From Deltaproteobacteria bacterium (GTDB taxonomy: Bacteria > Bdellovibrionota > FAC87 > UBA2466): 8,092 nucleotides of DNA. The notes under the pieces were generated by a model, which saw nothing but the letters and a program-made list of their open reading frames with translations, ran no database searches and had not been told where the DNA came from. Made by a program: the position numbers and the translations under genes. Shown here piece after piece: positions 1 through 5,812 of the stretch. Within the stretch, counting starts at the first letter, position 1; every line of letters starts with the position of its first letter. The stretch lies in NCBI GenBank assembly GCA_013205415.1, contig JABMMY010000391.1, positions 1 to 8,092 of the forward strand, written 5' to 3'.

Positions 1-1221
1 ATGCGCTACGCCTGCTACGATCTGGCCTAATGAAATCATTTTAGCCGAGTGAACCAGTTGAGTTTGCGTTGTTTTAATCTCTTGATTGGCCTTTCTTAGC
101 TCTTCTACTTTTAACTCTAAGGCCCTTTTATTTGAGATCACGTTTCTACCCATGTCGTTAAAGGCGTGGATTAGATATTGAATTTCATAAGGAGATTCTA
201 GGGCTGGAATTTCCTCTACCCTTCCATTTTTAATCCGTTTCATGGCAAGAACTAATCTCTCTACCGGTTCAACAATCCGATTAGCAAATATAAAGATCCA
301 GACCGCAAAGGCCAAAATTAAAATTAAGGTAACATAGATTAGATTTTTCTGGACTCTCGCCGAGGTGGTATCTACAGAATTCATAGAGATAAAAACGCCT
401 AGGTATCCCCACCTCTTAATTCGACCAAAAACTCCGGGCATGTCATATAAAAAAGTAGCATACCGTTCCTCGCCCAAATGAACATAGGTAGCCTCTTTAG
501 ACCCTTCCCATAGGCCGGACTCTGGAACTTGAAATGCCCGCTGGGAAACCCTATTCATTTCATCCCTAGAAGGGATATAACTTCCGGCCATCGAACCAAA
601 ATCTCGACTCAAAAATAACAGTTCACAACCCCGTTTACGTTTTAGTTCAGCAAATTCCTTTACGCCAAACATACTTTCCTCTTCGAGAATACCGTAGACT
701 CTATCTCTATCGCGAATTAACATTCTAATCACGGTAACTAACCCTTTATCGTCAGATGAAAAGTACCGTTCAATGGTTTCATTAAAGGCTCTCACTCTAC
801 GCAAACCCTCTTTTGAGATATAGGGAATTTGCGGATCGATAACATTCCTATCTCTTTTCGTCCAAAAAACACCCTCTTGAGTAAAAAGTCGGGCCCTAAT
901 TCCAGGTCGATAATTATTTACAATTTGTGTCGCTTGGGAAATATCCTTCTGGGATAAAGCGGTGGATAATTTCTGGGTTTTTGAATGAAGTCTCGCTTCA
1001 TCAAAAAATATCTTTTCTTTACCCTCTATTTCAGAAACGATCACGTCTCTTTCAGACTGAGCTCTGCGAGAGAGAGTTTCTTGACTGGTTTCTTCGAACG
1101 CACGAGTGGCGTAGTAGCTCACTCCAATAGCAGGAATTAGGGCCACTGGAATAAAGTAGATCGCAAGTTGGGTTTTCAACGAGCGCACTCCAGGGCTTAA
1201 TTTTTTAAAGAGGGTTTTCAT
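1..1221 (-). CDS. Membrane-bound sensor histidine kinase (N-terminal 407 residues, cut by window edge)
   Basis: Sensor kinase of a two-component system in the inner membrane, incomplete at its C-terminus. Reading from the ATG at 1221 gives 407 codons with no stop. Residues 19-38 form a first membrane helix. Residues about 40-290 are an extracytoplasmic region starting with a long charged helix, which resembles a Cache-type sensor, though I cannot assign the fold firmly. Residues 293-313 are the second membrane helix. Residues 314-366 look like a HAMP domain (NRIVEPVERL at its start), followed by a coiled coil to about 393. The last residues are KMISLGQIVAGVAH, the H-box of the HisKA domain. 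Codon 407, at bases 3-1, is the expected phospho-acceptor His, so the ATPase domain lies outside the window. The ATG is 4 bases after the upstream stop and has no visible Shine-Dalgarno, so translational coupling is likely. No response regulator is visible here; one may follow beyond base 1. Confidence 0.9.
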   Translation of the reverse strand, partial: MKTLFKKLSPGVRSLKTQLAIYFIPVALIPAIGVSYYATRAFEETSQETLSRRAQSERDVIVSEIEGKEKIFFDEARLHSKTQKLSTALSQKDISQATQIVNNYRPGIRARLFTQEGVFWTKRDRNVIDPQIPYISKEGLRRVRAFNETIERYFSSDDKGLVTVIRMLIRDRDRVYGILEEESMFGVKEFAELKRKRGCELLFLSRDFGSMAGSYIPSRDEMNRVSQRAFQVPESGLWEGSKEATYVHLGEERYATFLYDMPGVFGRIKRWGYLGVFISMNSVDTTSARVQKNLIYVTLILILAFAVWIFIFANRIVEPVERLVLAMKRIKNGRVEEIPALESPYEIQYLIHAFNDMGRNVISNKRALELKVEELRKANQEIKTTQTQLVHSAKMISLGQIVAGVAH

Positions 1222-1225
1222 TTTT

Positions 1226-1762
1226 TTAAAAATAAATAATAGACCCTAGGCCGGCGTAGGTTCCATTAGCCAGGTTGGGTATTTTAAAAAGGGCCTGTGC
1301 CTCGGCATAAAAAGAGATGCCCATGGGGTGCAGGTACTGAACCCCAATCGAGGGATAGATCATCCAGATGTCGAATCCCTTTGAATAATCATTTCCTGAA
1401 AGAAATTTATTTTTTAATACGCCAGGATTAAGGTTGGTCTCTTTAGTGCCATCGGTCCACCATCTGGCTAGGCCGACTCCAAAATAGGGGCTGACCTTAT
1501 CGCCAAGTAAAAAATATTTTCCCTTGATCGTAAAGGTTGAATAATCAAGACCGGTGCCCAATCCGCCACTCACAGATATTTGTTCTGTGATATTCACATC
1601 AAATTCTAGTCCCAACACAGATAATGGGCCTGCCGCTGCGACCCCCACGCCAAAGCGCTTATTCATCTTTTGTTCTTCCAGTTTTTCGGAGGCTAATCCG
1701 TTATAGGACAAACTCATTGAGAGTAAAATAAAAAATAATTTATAATATTTAACTATTTTCAC
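1226..1762 (-). CDS. Small exported beta-barrel-like outer-membrane protein
   Basis: Exported protein of 178 residues, family not recognised. The GTG start is chosen because it gives a complete signal peptide: a basic start (MKIVKYYK), a hydrophobic core at about 9-20 and a likely cut after Ala24 (GLA/SE). The mature part is rich in Gly and aromatic residues in alternating patterns typical of membrane beta-strands, for example RFGVGVAAAG, YFGVGLARWW, YPSIGVQYL and YAGLGSIIYF. It ends in Phe preceded by Tyr, like the beta-signal read by the BAM complex. Its size suits an eight-stranded OmpA/OmpW-type barrel; strand number is inference. It starts 25 bases after the MlaD stop and its stop is 4 bases before the kinase ATG, so it is probably co-transcribed with both. 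It could be an outer-membrane partner of the transporter or an unrelated passenger. The ribosome site is weak (AGAGAAAG upstream). Confidence 0.8.
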   Translation of the reverse strand: MKIVKYYKLFFILLSMSLSYNGLASEKLEEQKMNKRFGVGVAAAGPLSVLGLEFDVNITEQISVSGGLGTGLDYSTFTIKGKYFLLGDKVSPYFGVGLARWWTDGTKETNLNPGVLKNKFLSGNDYSKGFDIWMIYPSIGVQYLHPMGISFYAEAQALFKIPNLANGTYAGLGSIIYF

Positions 1763-1787
1763 AGGTTTTCTTTCTCTGTTTAATCAC

Positions 1788-2573
1788 TCAAAAAACGCGA
1801 GCGCGGATACCGTCCTCTTGCAGAAACTTTTGCAATGTCGGTTTATCGATCGCATGGGCCCGATGCACTAGTTCATATATTTCATCATAAAATTTTATCG
1901 TTTCTGGATTCTTTAATCGGCTAGAAATTTCATGAAGATCGCCGGTGACTGCATTTAGGTTTTCTATGAGGCCCGTAATTTTTTGTCGCTCTCTACCCTT
2001 TAATATTTTATTAGCATCGGCAATCAGCTCCTTCATACCCCCTAGGAACTCAGAGAGGGTTTTTTCATTTTCATCCATGAAGTCGGTAATACGACCAAAG
2101 ACTCCATAGCCCTGAGACAGAAGCTGATCGATTCTTGGCGGGTCCACCCCTCGAACCGTAGCTCCAGTATGTAGGGTGGGTGAGACGGAGGTGCCGGGAC
2201 TAATCTCAATATATTTTTCTCCGATGATTCCTGCCATGTTGACGTAAAACTTAGAATCTTCTCGGACAATAGGAGCCGCGTTCATAGAAACATCCATGGT
2301 TATTTTTAGACTCGCGCTATCGTTATGACTCTCAACTGCAGCCGGCAAAAATTCAATCTTTGAGACCTTTCCTACTTTTACCCCAGAAACTCTGACAGGA
2401 GACCCTACCTCTATTCCACCTGCAAAATTATAAAGAACAAAAATCTTCAAGTGCCTCTGAAGCGGGCCTATCGCTCCCATTAACCAGCCGAAAATAACGA
2501 GTAGGACCACAACGGTCATAAATAAAGCCCCTACCCAAAACTCTCTCTGCAAACCTTTGGCGTTTGTTGGCAT
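1788..2573 (-). CDS. mlaD: MlaD-like MCE-domain lipid-transport protein
   Basis: Substrate-binding subunit of an Mla/Mce-type phospholipid ABC transporter. It is anchored in the inner membrane and by family knowledge assembles as a periplasmic hexameric ring on the MlaE permease. It has 261 residues. A single N-terminal membrane helix spans about 15-36. The MCE domain follows from about 42 to 145, with the family hallmark at 49-70 (NFAGGI, GSPVRVSGVKVGKV), a VREDSKFYV segment and GIIGEKYIEI near 115-124. Residues 145-255 form a long, mostly helical, charged tail. The whole protein is longer than E. coli MlaD (about 183 residues), so the tail could extend the tunnel or contact another protein. 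The ATG is supported by AGAAGGT 10 bases upstream. It is separated from the upstream permease by 128 bases, unlike the overlapping genes before it, and is followed 25 bases later by the exported barrel-like protein. Confidence 0.93.
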   Translation of the reverse strand: MPTNAKGLQREFWVGALFMTVVVLLVIFGWLMGAIGPLQRHLKIFVLYNFAGGIEVGSPVRVSGVKVGKVSKIEFLPAAVESHNDSASLKITMDVSMNAAPIVREDSKFYVNMAGIIGEKYIEISPGTSVSPTLHTGATVRGVDPPRIDQLLSQGYGVFGRITDFMDENEKTLSEFLGGMKELIADANKILKGRERQKITGLIENLNAVTGDLHEISSRLKNPETIKFYDEIYELVHRAHAIDKPTLQKFLQEDGIRARVF

Positions 2574-2701
2574 AAAGCGACTTACCTTCTTAGTTGTCGA
2601 ACCTACATGTCTGATTTATTTAAATAGAAAATATTTATTGGGAGCCGATACCTTTGAGGTGGAAAGATCCGAATCAAATAGTATCCAACGCTCTAAGACT
2701 A
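2574..2701 (-). other. 128-base intergenic spacer inside the transporter operon
   Basis: This is the only long spacer in the seven-gene array. It contains the mlaD ribosome site, an AT-rich stretch with the perfect palindrome TATTTAAATA at 2617-2626, and a small potential hairpin ACCT-CAA-AGGT around 2650-2660. I see no convincing -35/-10 pair, no strong terminator and no open frame of plausible protein character on the coding strand. An internal promoter or RNA-processing site is possible but not shown. Confidence 0.4.
2584..2590 (-). promoter_or_regulatory. Ribosome binding site of mlaD
   Basis: AGAAGGT on the minus strand lies 10 bases before the mlaD ATG. It fixes that start and shows mlaD has its own ribosome site instead of depending on coupling, in contrast with the overlapping genes upstream. 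Confidence 0.6.
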
Positions 2702-3487
2702 TTATATCGCGTAGAATAAATAGGTTAAAAGAAAATCTGCAATGATGATGTATAAACTAGTTCTAACGACGGCCTGAGTCGCAGCTTCACCCACTGCAGC
2801 ACTACCCGATTCACAATTAAAACCCTGATACGCTGCAACGATTGGAATTAAACCTCCAAAAACGGCAGACTTCACGATACAGCGGGCTAAATCTGGAAAC
2901 TTAACAAAGAAAAATACGGTGTTAAAATATTCTCCGGGACTAGTGCCTAGTTTTTGTGCTGCTAAAAAGGCCCCGCCCCAAATCGCTATGGCTAGTGAGA
3001 TTACAGTTAAGGTAACGGCTGCAAATATGGAGGCTACCCAGCGTGGGACCACTAGATAATCGATAGGATCGATAGATAGCATTTTTAAAGCATCCAACTG
3101 CTCCGTAATTTTCATACTCCCTATCTCAGCCGCAATACCGGCTCCGATTCTGGAGGTTAAAAGAAGACAGGTAATCACCGGGCCTAATTCTCTTACCATC
3201 AACATGGCGGAGAAGGCGGGAACTAAGGAGTCGTGTTTCAAAACTAAATTCATATGAAACGCCAGTTCAATAATTAACATGAGACCCACAAATCCCATGG
3301 CCACTAAGATAATCGAAAAACTTTGAACTCCGAGCAGGTACATCTGTGAAACGGTTTCTTTCGCCCTAACTTTAAGTTTTAGTACCTGTTTAATTGCGGC
3401 TATAACGGTGGAGATCATTAAAAAAAAGGTAGCAAGAAACTCGCCGAATTTTAGAATTACAGTTCGCCCGAACCAAGTCATGATCAT
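2702..3487 (-). CDS. mlaE: MlaE-family permease, second of two (MlaE2)
   Basis: Integral inner-membrane permease of an Mla-type lipid transporter, 261 residues, the usual size for the family. It has an N-terminal amphipathic region (1-45), hydrophobic spans near 57-77, 92-112, 150-178 and 205-222, and a final span at 244-261. Family hallmarks are VRELGPVI (98-105), SRIGAGIAAEIGSMKITEQLDAL in segments across 112-134, DPIDYLVVPR (140-149), and the C-terminal GSAAVGEAATQAVVRTS and IIADFLLTYL. By family knowledge MlaE forms a dimer that binds MlaF through the cytoplasmic helix and carries the MlaD ring. Here the likely partner is the other permease just upstream. Its ATG overlaps the upstream stop in an ATGA arrangement (3487-3484), implying coupling; a second ATG two codons in is also possible. 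It is closer than the first permease to classical MlaE in the E-x-Q region (GSMKITEQLDAL). Confidence 0.94.
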   Translation of the reverse strand: MIMTWFGRTVILKFGEFLATFFLMISTVIAAIKQVLKLKVRAKETVSQMYLLGVQSFSIILVAMGFVGLMLIIELAFHMNLVLKHDSLVPAFSAMLMVRELGPVITCLLLTSRIGAGIAAEIGSMKITEQLDALKMLSIDPIDYLVVPRWVASIFAAVTLTVISLAIAIWGGAFLAAQKLGTSPGEYFNTVFFFVKFPDLARCIVKSAVFGGLIPIVAAYQGFNCESGSAAVGEAATQAVVRTSLYIIIADFLLTYLFYAI

Positions 3488-4257
3488 AAGTAGCCTACTT
3501 TAAAAATATCTTGCAAGCAGGAGGAGGCCATGGACAATAAAAAATCGGTAATAATAATTAAAATGAGATTCGTCACCGCACAACTCTGAACAGCAATTCC
3601 CACTCCCACAGAGCCACCTTTAGCGTGGTATCCCTTATAGCAAGAGACCACCGCAATGATAGCTCCGAAAAGAAAACTTTTTATTACACTGAGAACAATG
3701 CTCCAGACCGTAACAATACGTGGAATGTTTTGAATGTAATTAAGCGCATTAACTCCAATGACCTCGGCAAAAATAATCCCGCCAAAGATCGTTATCATCA
3801 GTCCCACGATTAAAAGTAGGAAACTGGAAATTACAACCGCCCATATTCTTGGCAGAATAATATATTCCAAAGGGCTGGCTCCCAAGAGACGAATCGCATT
3901 GAGCTGGTCGGTAACCTCCATCGTTCCCAATTCCGCTGACGTATAGGCACCCACCTTTCCTGAAAGTAGAAAGGCAATAAGAACCGGTCCAATATTACGT
4001 AGCGTCGTAGAGGTTGAGAGCCCACCTAAAAAAGCTTCGGCTCCAAAATCCTTTAACTGAAGATCAATTTGAAGAGCCATAATAGCGCCGACAAATAGTC
4101 CCGCAACCACGGTCAGTCCTAAAGATCTAACCCCGACCTGAAAGATCTGGTCTAGCACCTGATGCCATTTAGTTTTCCTTTGTAGTGTTAACAACACACA
4201 CTCCCAGGCAAATAAAATCATGCCCCCCAGAGTGGTCAAGAATGAAAGACTAGGCAT
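3484..4257 (-). CDS. mlaE: MlaE-family permease, first of two (MlaE1)
   Basis: Integral inner-membrane permease of the same Mla-type transporter. The frame is open upstream to 4386, but that stretch overlaps the ATPase gene and lacks family character. The ATG at 4257 gives 257 residues, normal for MlaE, and has GGGG about 13 bases upstream. It overlaps the stop of the ATPase gene by 8 bases, indicating coupling. Hallmarks are RNIGPVLIAFLLSGKVGAY (87-105), SAELGTMEVTDQLNAI (107-122), ASPLEYIILPRIWA (127-140) and a C-terminal GSVGVGIAVQSCAVTN plus IIITDFLLS. Hydrophobic spans fall near 48-66, 90-106, 139-168, 188-205 and 228-246. It is clearly diverged from the second permease, for example DQLN for EQLD and Ser-Gly for Ser-Arg before the conserved Gly-Ala. 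The two are therefore old paralogues, not a recent duplication. A heterodimeric permease core is the natural inference. Confidence 0.93.
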   Translation of the reverse strand: MPSLSFLTTLGGMILFAWECVLLTLQRKTKWHQVLDQIFQVGVRSLGLTVVAGLFVGAIMALQIDLQLKDFGAEAFLGGLSTSTTLRNIGPVLIAFLLSGKVGAYTSAELGTMEVTDQLNAIRLLGASPLEYIILPRIWAVVISSFLLLIVGLMITIFGGIIFAEVIGVNALNYIQNIPRIVTVWSIVLSVIKSFLFGAIIAVVSCYKGYHAKGGSVGVGIAVQSCAVTNLILIIITDFLLSMASSCLQDIFKVGYL

Positions 4258-4990
4258 GATAATCAAACCCCATTTGAAATTCCTGCGCCAATGTAATCGA
4301 ACAGGTTTTAAAGGCTTCAGGTTTGCCGTCAAAAACAATCCCTCCCTCTTCCAAAAGAATAATTCTAGTTCCCACGGCCAAAGCACTTTTAATATCGTGA
4401 GACACTACGATACTGGTGACCTGTAATTTAACCGTCAGATTTTTAATCAATTGATTAAGCCCCGCAGTGGCAATGGGGTCCATTCCAGTCGTAGGTTCGT
4501 CAAACAGCAGGTATTCCGGCTCTACAGCCAGGGTTCTAGCAATACTCACCCTTTTTTGAGCTCCAAAACTGAGTTCCGTAGGCATTTGATCCAAAACAAT
4601 CTCACTTAAACCTACAAGTTTTAATTTTTCTTTCACTCTAGCTTCAATCTCTACCTGTGAAGTCAATAGGCCTCTAGCCCGCAATCCAAAACAAATATTT
4701 TCAAAGACCGTTACAGAATCTAAAAGAGCTGGGAATTGAAAAACAAGTCCACAGCGTTGGCGAATTAAAGAAAGTTCTTTAGGTCTTTGACTATCAACTT
4801 TAAGCTCGCCCACAGTGATAGTTCCAGAGTCGGGAAGAACAAGGCCTACAATATTTTTTAAAAGGACAGATTTCCCAACGCCCGATTTCCCCAAAACAAA
4901 AACACACTCCCCTTTAACTACTGAAAATGAAATATTTTCTAAAACTTTCCGATTATCAAAAGATTTACAAAGGTTATTAATATTAATCAT
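4250..4990 (-). CDS. mlaF: MlaF-type ABC ATPase with canonical Walker B and LSFGA signature
   Basis: Cytoplasmic ATPase that powers the lipid transporter, 246 residues from the ATG at 4990. The frame is open further upstream, but the ATG at 4990 overlaps the previous stop as ATGA and starts directly at the first beta-strand (MININNLCKSF). Motifs: Walker A GKSGVGKS (34-41), Q-loop Gln85 in LVFQ, signature LSFGA (140-144), Walker B YLLFDEP with Asp164 and Glu165, D-loop GMDP (169-172), H-loop His198 in VVSHD. All catalytic residues for hydrolysis are present. The signature is unusual: Phe replaces the first Gly and Ala replaces the Gln/Met of LSGGQ/M. In a head-to-tail dimer this signature faces the Walker A of the partner subunit, which is itself degenerate (see the neighbouring gene). 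The gene overlaps the first permease by 8 bases. Confidence 0.94.
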   Translation of the reverse strand: MININNLCKSFDNRKVLENISFSVVKGECVFVLGKSGVGKSVLLKNIVGLVLPDSGTITVGELKVDSQRPKELSLIRQRCGLVFQFPALLDSVTVFENICFGLRARGLLTSQVEIEARVKEKLKLVGLSEIVLDQMPTELSFGAQKRVSIARTLAVEPEYLLFDEPTTGMDPIATAGLNQLIKNLTVKLQVTSIVVSHDIKSALAVGTRIILLEEGGIVFDGKPEAFKTCSITLAQEFQMGFDYHA

Positions 4991-5787
4991 GATAATTCCG
5001 AAGCCGTTAAAGGGCCCTGCAAAAGCCCTCTGGTAAATTGGTGAATGATGGGATTGCGTGAATCGCAAATCTCCTTTTCAGTACCCACTTGAATAAGTTT
5101 GCCCTGATAAAGAAATCCAATTTTAGCAGCGGTCTTTTTAGAAACGCTAAAGGCTAGATCAAGGTCACTTGTAGCAATAAGTGTTGCAGTCTTTTTTTTA
5201 TTTTTTGCAGTCAAGATTACATCAACAATATGATGAGAGGTGATCGGATCTAGCCCCGCAGTAGGATCATCATATAAAATTAATTCAGGTTGGAGAACCA
5301 AGGCCCTCGCGATACCCAGCCGTTTCTGCATACCTCCGCTAATTTCAAAGGGATATTTTGACTCTGCTCCGGTTAAGTTTACCTGCCCTAGTATTTGTTC
5401 TGCTAATTGTAGCCTCTCTTTAGCGGTCAGCAGAGTGAGCTCCCTTAGTGGAAACAGTAAATTTTCTAATACCGTGAGCGAATCAAATAGGCCACTTCGC
5501 TGGAAGGTCATTGCCACACGTTTTAAGACTAATTTTTTATGGGACTGTGATAGTTTTCCTAGCGGAGCTCCCTGAAAATAAATTTCGCCATCTTTAGAAC
5601 TATAAATACCCACGAGGAGTTTCAAAAGGGTGGTTTTACCTGCACCACTAGGTCCGATCAGAAAAAAAATATCGGAAGAGTTCAATGAAAAACTCAACCG
5701 ATCGATCGCAGGACCGCTTGCGTCAGGAAAAATAAAACTTAATTCCTCCACCCTAAGAACTTCGTTTTCGTTTTGAGATAAGCCCAT
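4987..5787 (-). CDS. MlaF-type ABC ATPase paralogue with degenerate catalytic residues
   Basis: First gene of the transporter operon, 266 residues from the ATG at 5787. An upstream TTG at 5832 is in frame but would add 15 residues without family character and run into the divergent gene. Motifs: Walker A GPSGAGKTT (45-53), Q-loop Gln96 in MTFQ, signature ISGGM (149-153), Walker B LILYDDP with Asp173 and Asp174, D-loop GLDP (178-181), H-loop region IATSDLD with Ser207. The catalytic Glu after Walker B is therefore Asp, and the switch His is Ser. Both were checked in the bases: GAT GAT for the DD pair and AGT for Ser207. It should bind ATP but hydrolyse it poorly. The frame is intact and the rest of the domain is well kept, so it is not a decaying pseudogene. 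The likely role is the degenerate half of a heterodimer with the next gene, as in CFTR, TAP or TM287/288. Confidence 0.92.
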   Translation of the reverse strand: MGLSQNENEVLRVEELSFIFPDASGPAIDRLSFSLNSSDIFFLIGPSGAGKTTLLKLLVGIYSSKDGEIYFQGAPLGKLSQSHKKLVLKRVAMTFQRSGLFDSLTVLENLLFPLRELTLLTAKERLQLAEQILGQVNLTGAESKYPFEISGGMQKRLGIARALVLQPELILYDDPTAGLDPITSHHIVDVILTAKNKKKTATLIATSDLDLAFSVSKKTAAKIGFLYQGKLIQVGTEKEICDSRNPIIHQFTRGLLQGPLTASELS

Positions 5788-5795
5788 GCTAAAAT
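5787..5795 (+). promoter_or_regulatory. Candidate extended -10 promoter for the epimerase-peptidase genes
   Basis: TGC-TAAAAT on the plus strand matches TGn-TATAAT with one mismatch. A start site about seven bases downstream, near 5802, would leave an 11-base leader before the ATG at 5813. The -35 position (TTCGTT at 5767-5772) is poor. The element sits one base away from the minus-strand -10 element, so the two promoters occupy the same DNA. Confidence 0.35.
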
Positions 5796-5796
5796 C

Positions 5797-5805
5797 ATTG
5801 TACCA
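5797..5805 (-). promoter_or_regulatory. Candidate extended -10 promoter for the transporter operon
   Basis: On the minus strand TGG-TACAAT matches the extended -10 pattern TGn-TATAAT with one mismatch. It ends 9 bases before the ATG at 5787, so transcription would begin within about three bases of the start codon. No Shine-Dalgarno is seen before that ATG, which fits a leaderless or nearly leaderless message. There is no good -35 at the expected distance (ACTCTT), which is tolerated with an extended -10. This is inference from pattern only. Confidence 0.4.
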
Positions 5806-5812
5806 AACTACT

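Noticed and set aside
927..1130. Plus-strand open frame of 67 codons at the kinase N-terminus
   Set aside because: It lies wholly opposite the sensor kinase reading frame, which is long and domain-consistent.
2617..2626. Perfect palindrome TATTTAAATA as an operator
   Set aside because: It is a purely A/T 10-mer in an AT-rich spacer, easily expected by chance, with no second copy nearby.
2557..2745. Plus-strand open frame of 62 codons covering the spacer before mlaD
   Set aside because: It is antisense to both flanking genes at its ends, has no ribosome site, and its product has no recognisable domain or membrane/signal character.
3484..4386. Longer first permease starting at 4386
   Set aside because: The extra 43 residues overlap the ATPase coding region and are not permease-like; the ATG at 4257 gives the normal family length and an 8-base overlap.
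5240..5575. Plus-strand open frame of 111 codons inside the first ATPase gene
   Set aside because: It is fully antisense to a well-supported ABC ATPase with intact motifs, and the translation looks like a complement shadow rich in Ser and Pro.
4987..5787. First ATPase as a decaying pseudogene
   Set aside because: The frame is intact, Walker A, Q-loop, signature and D-loop are preserved, and the changes match those of known degenerate partners.
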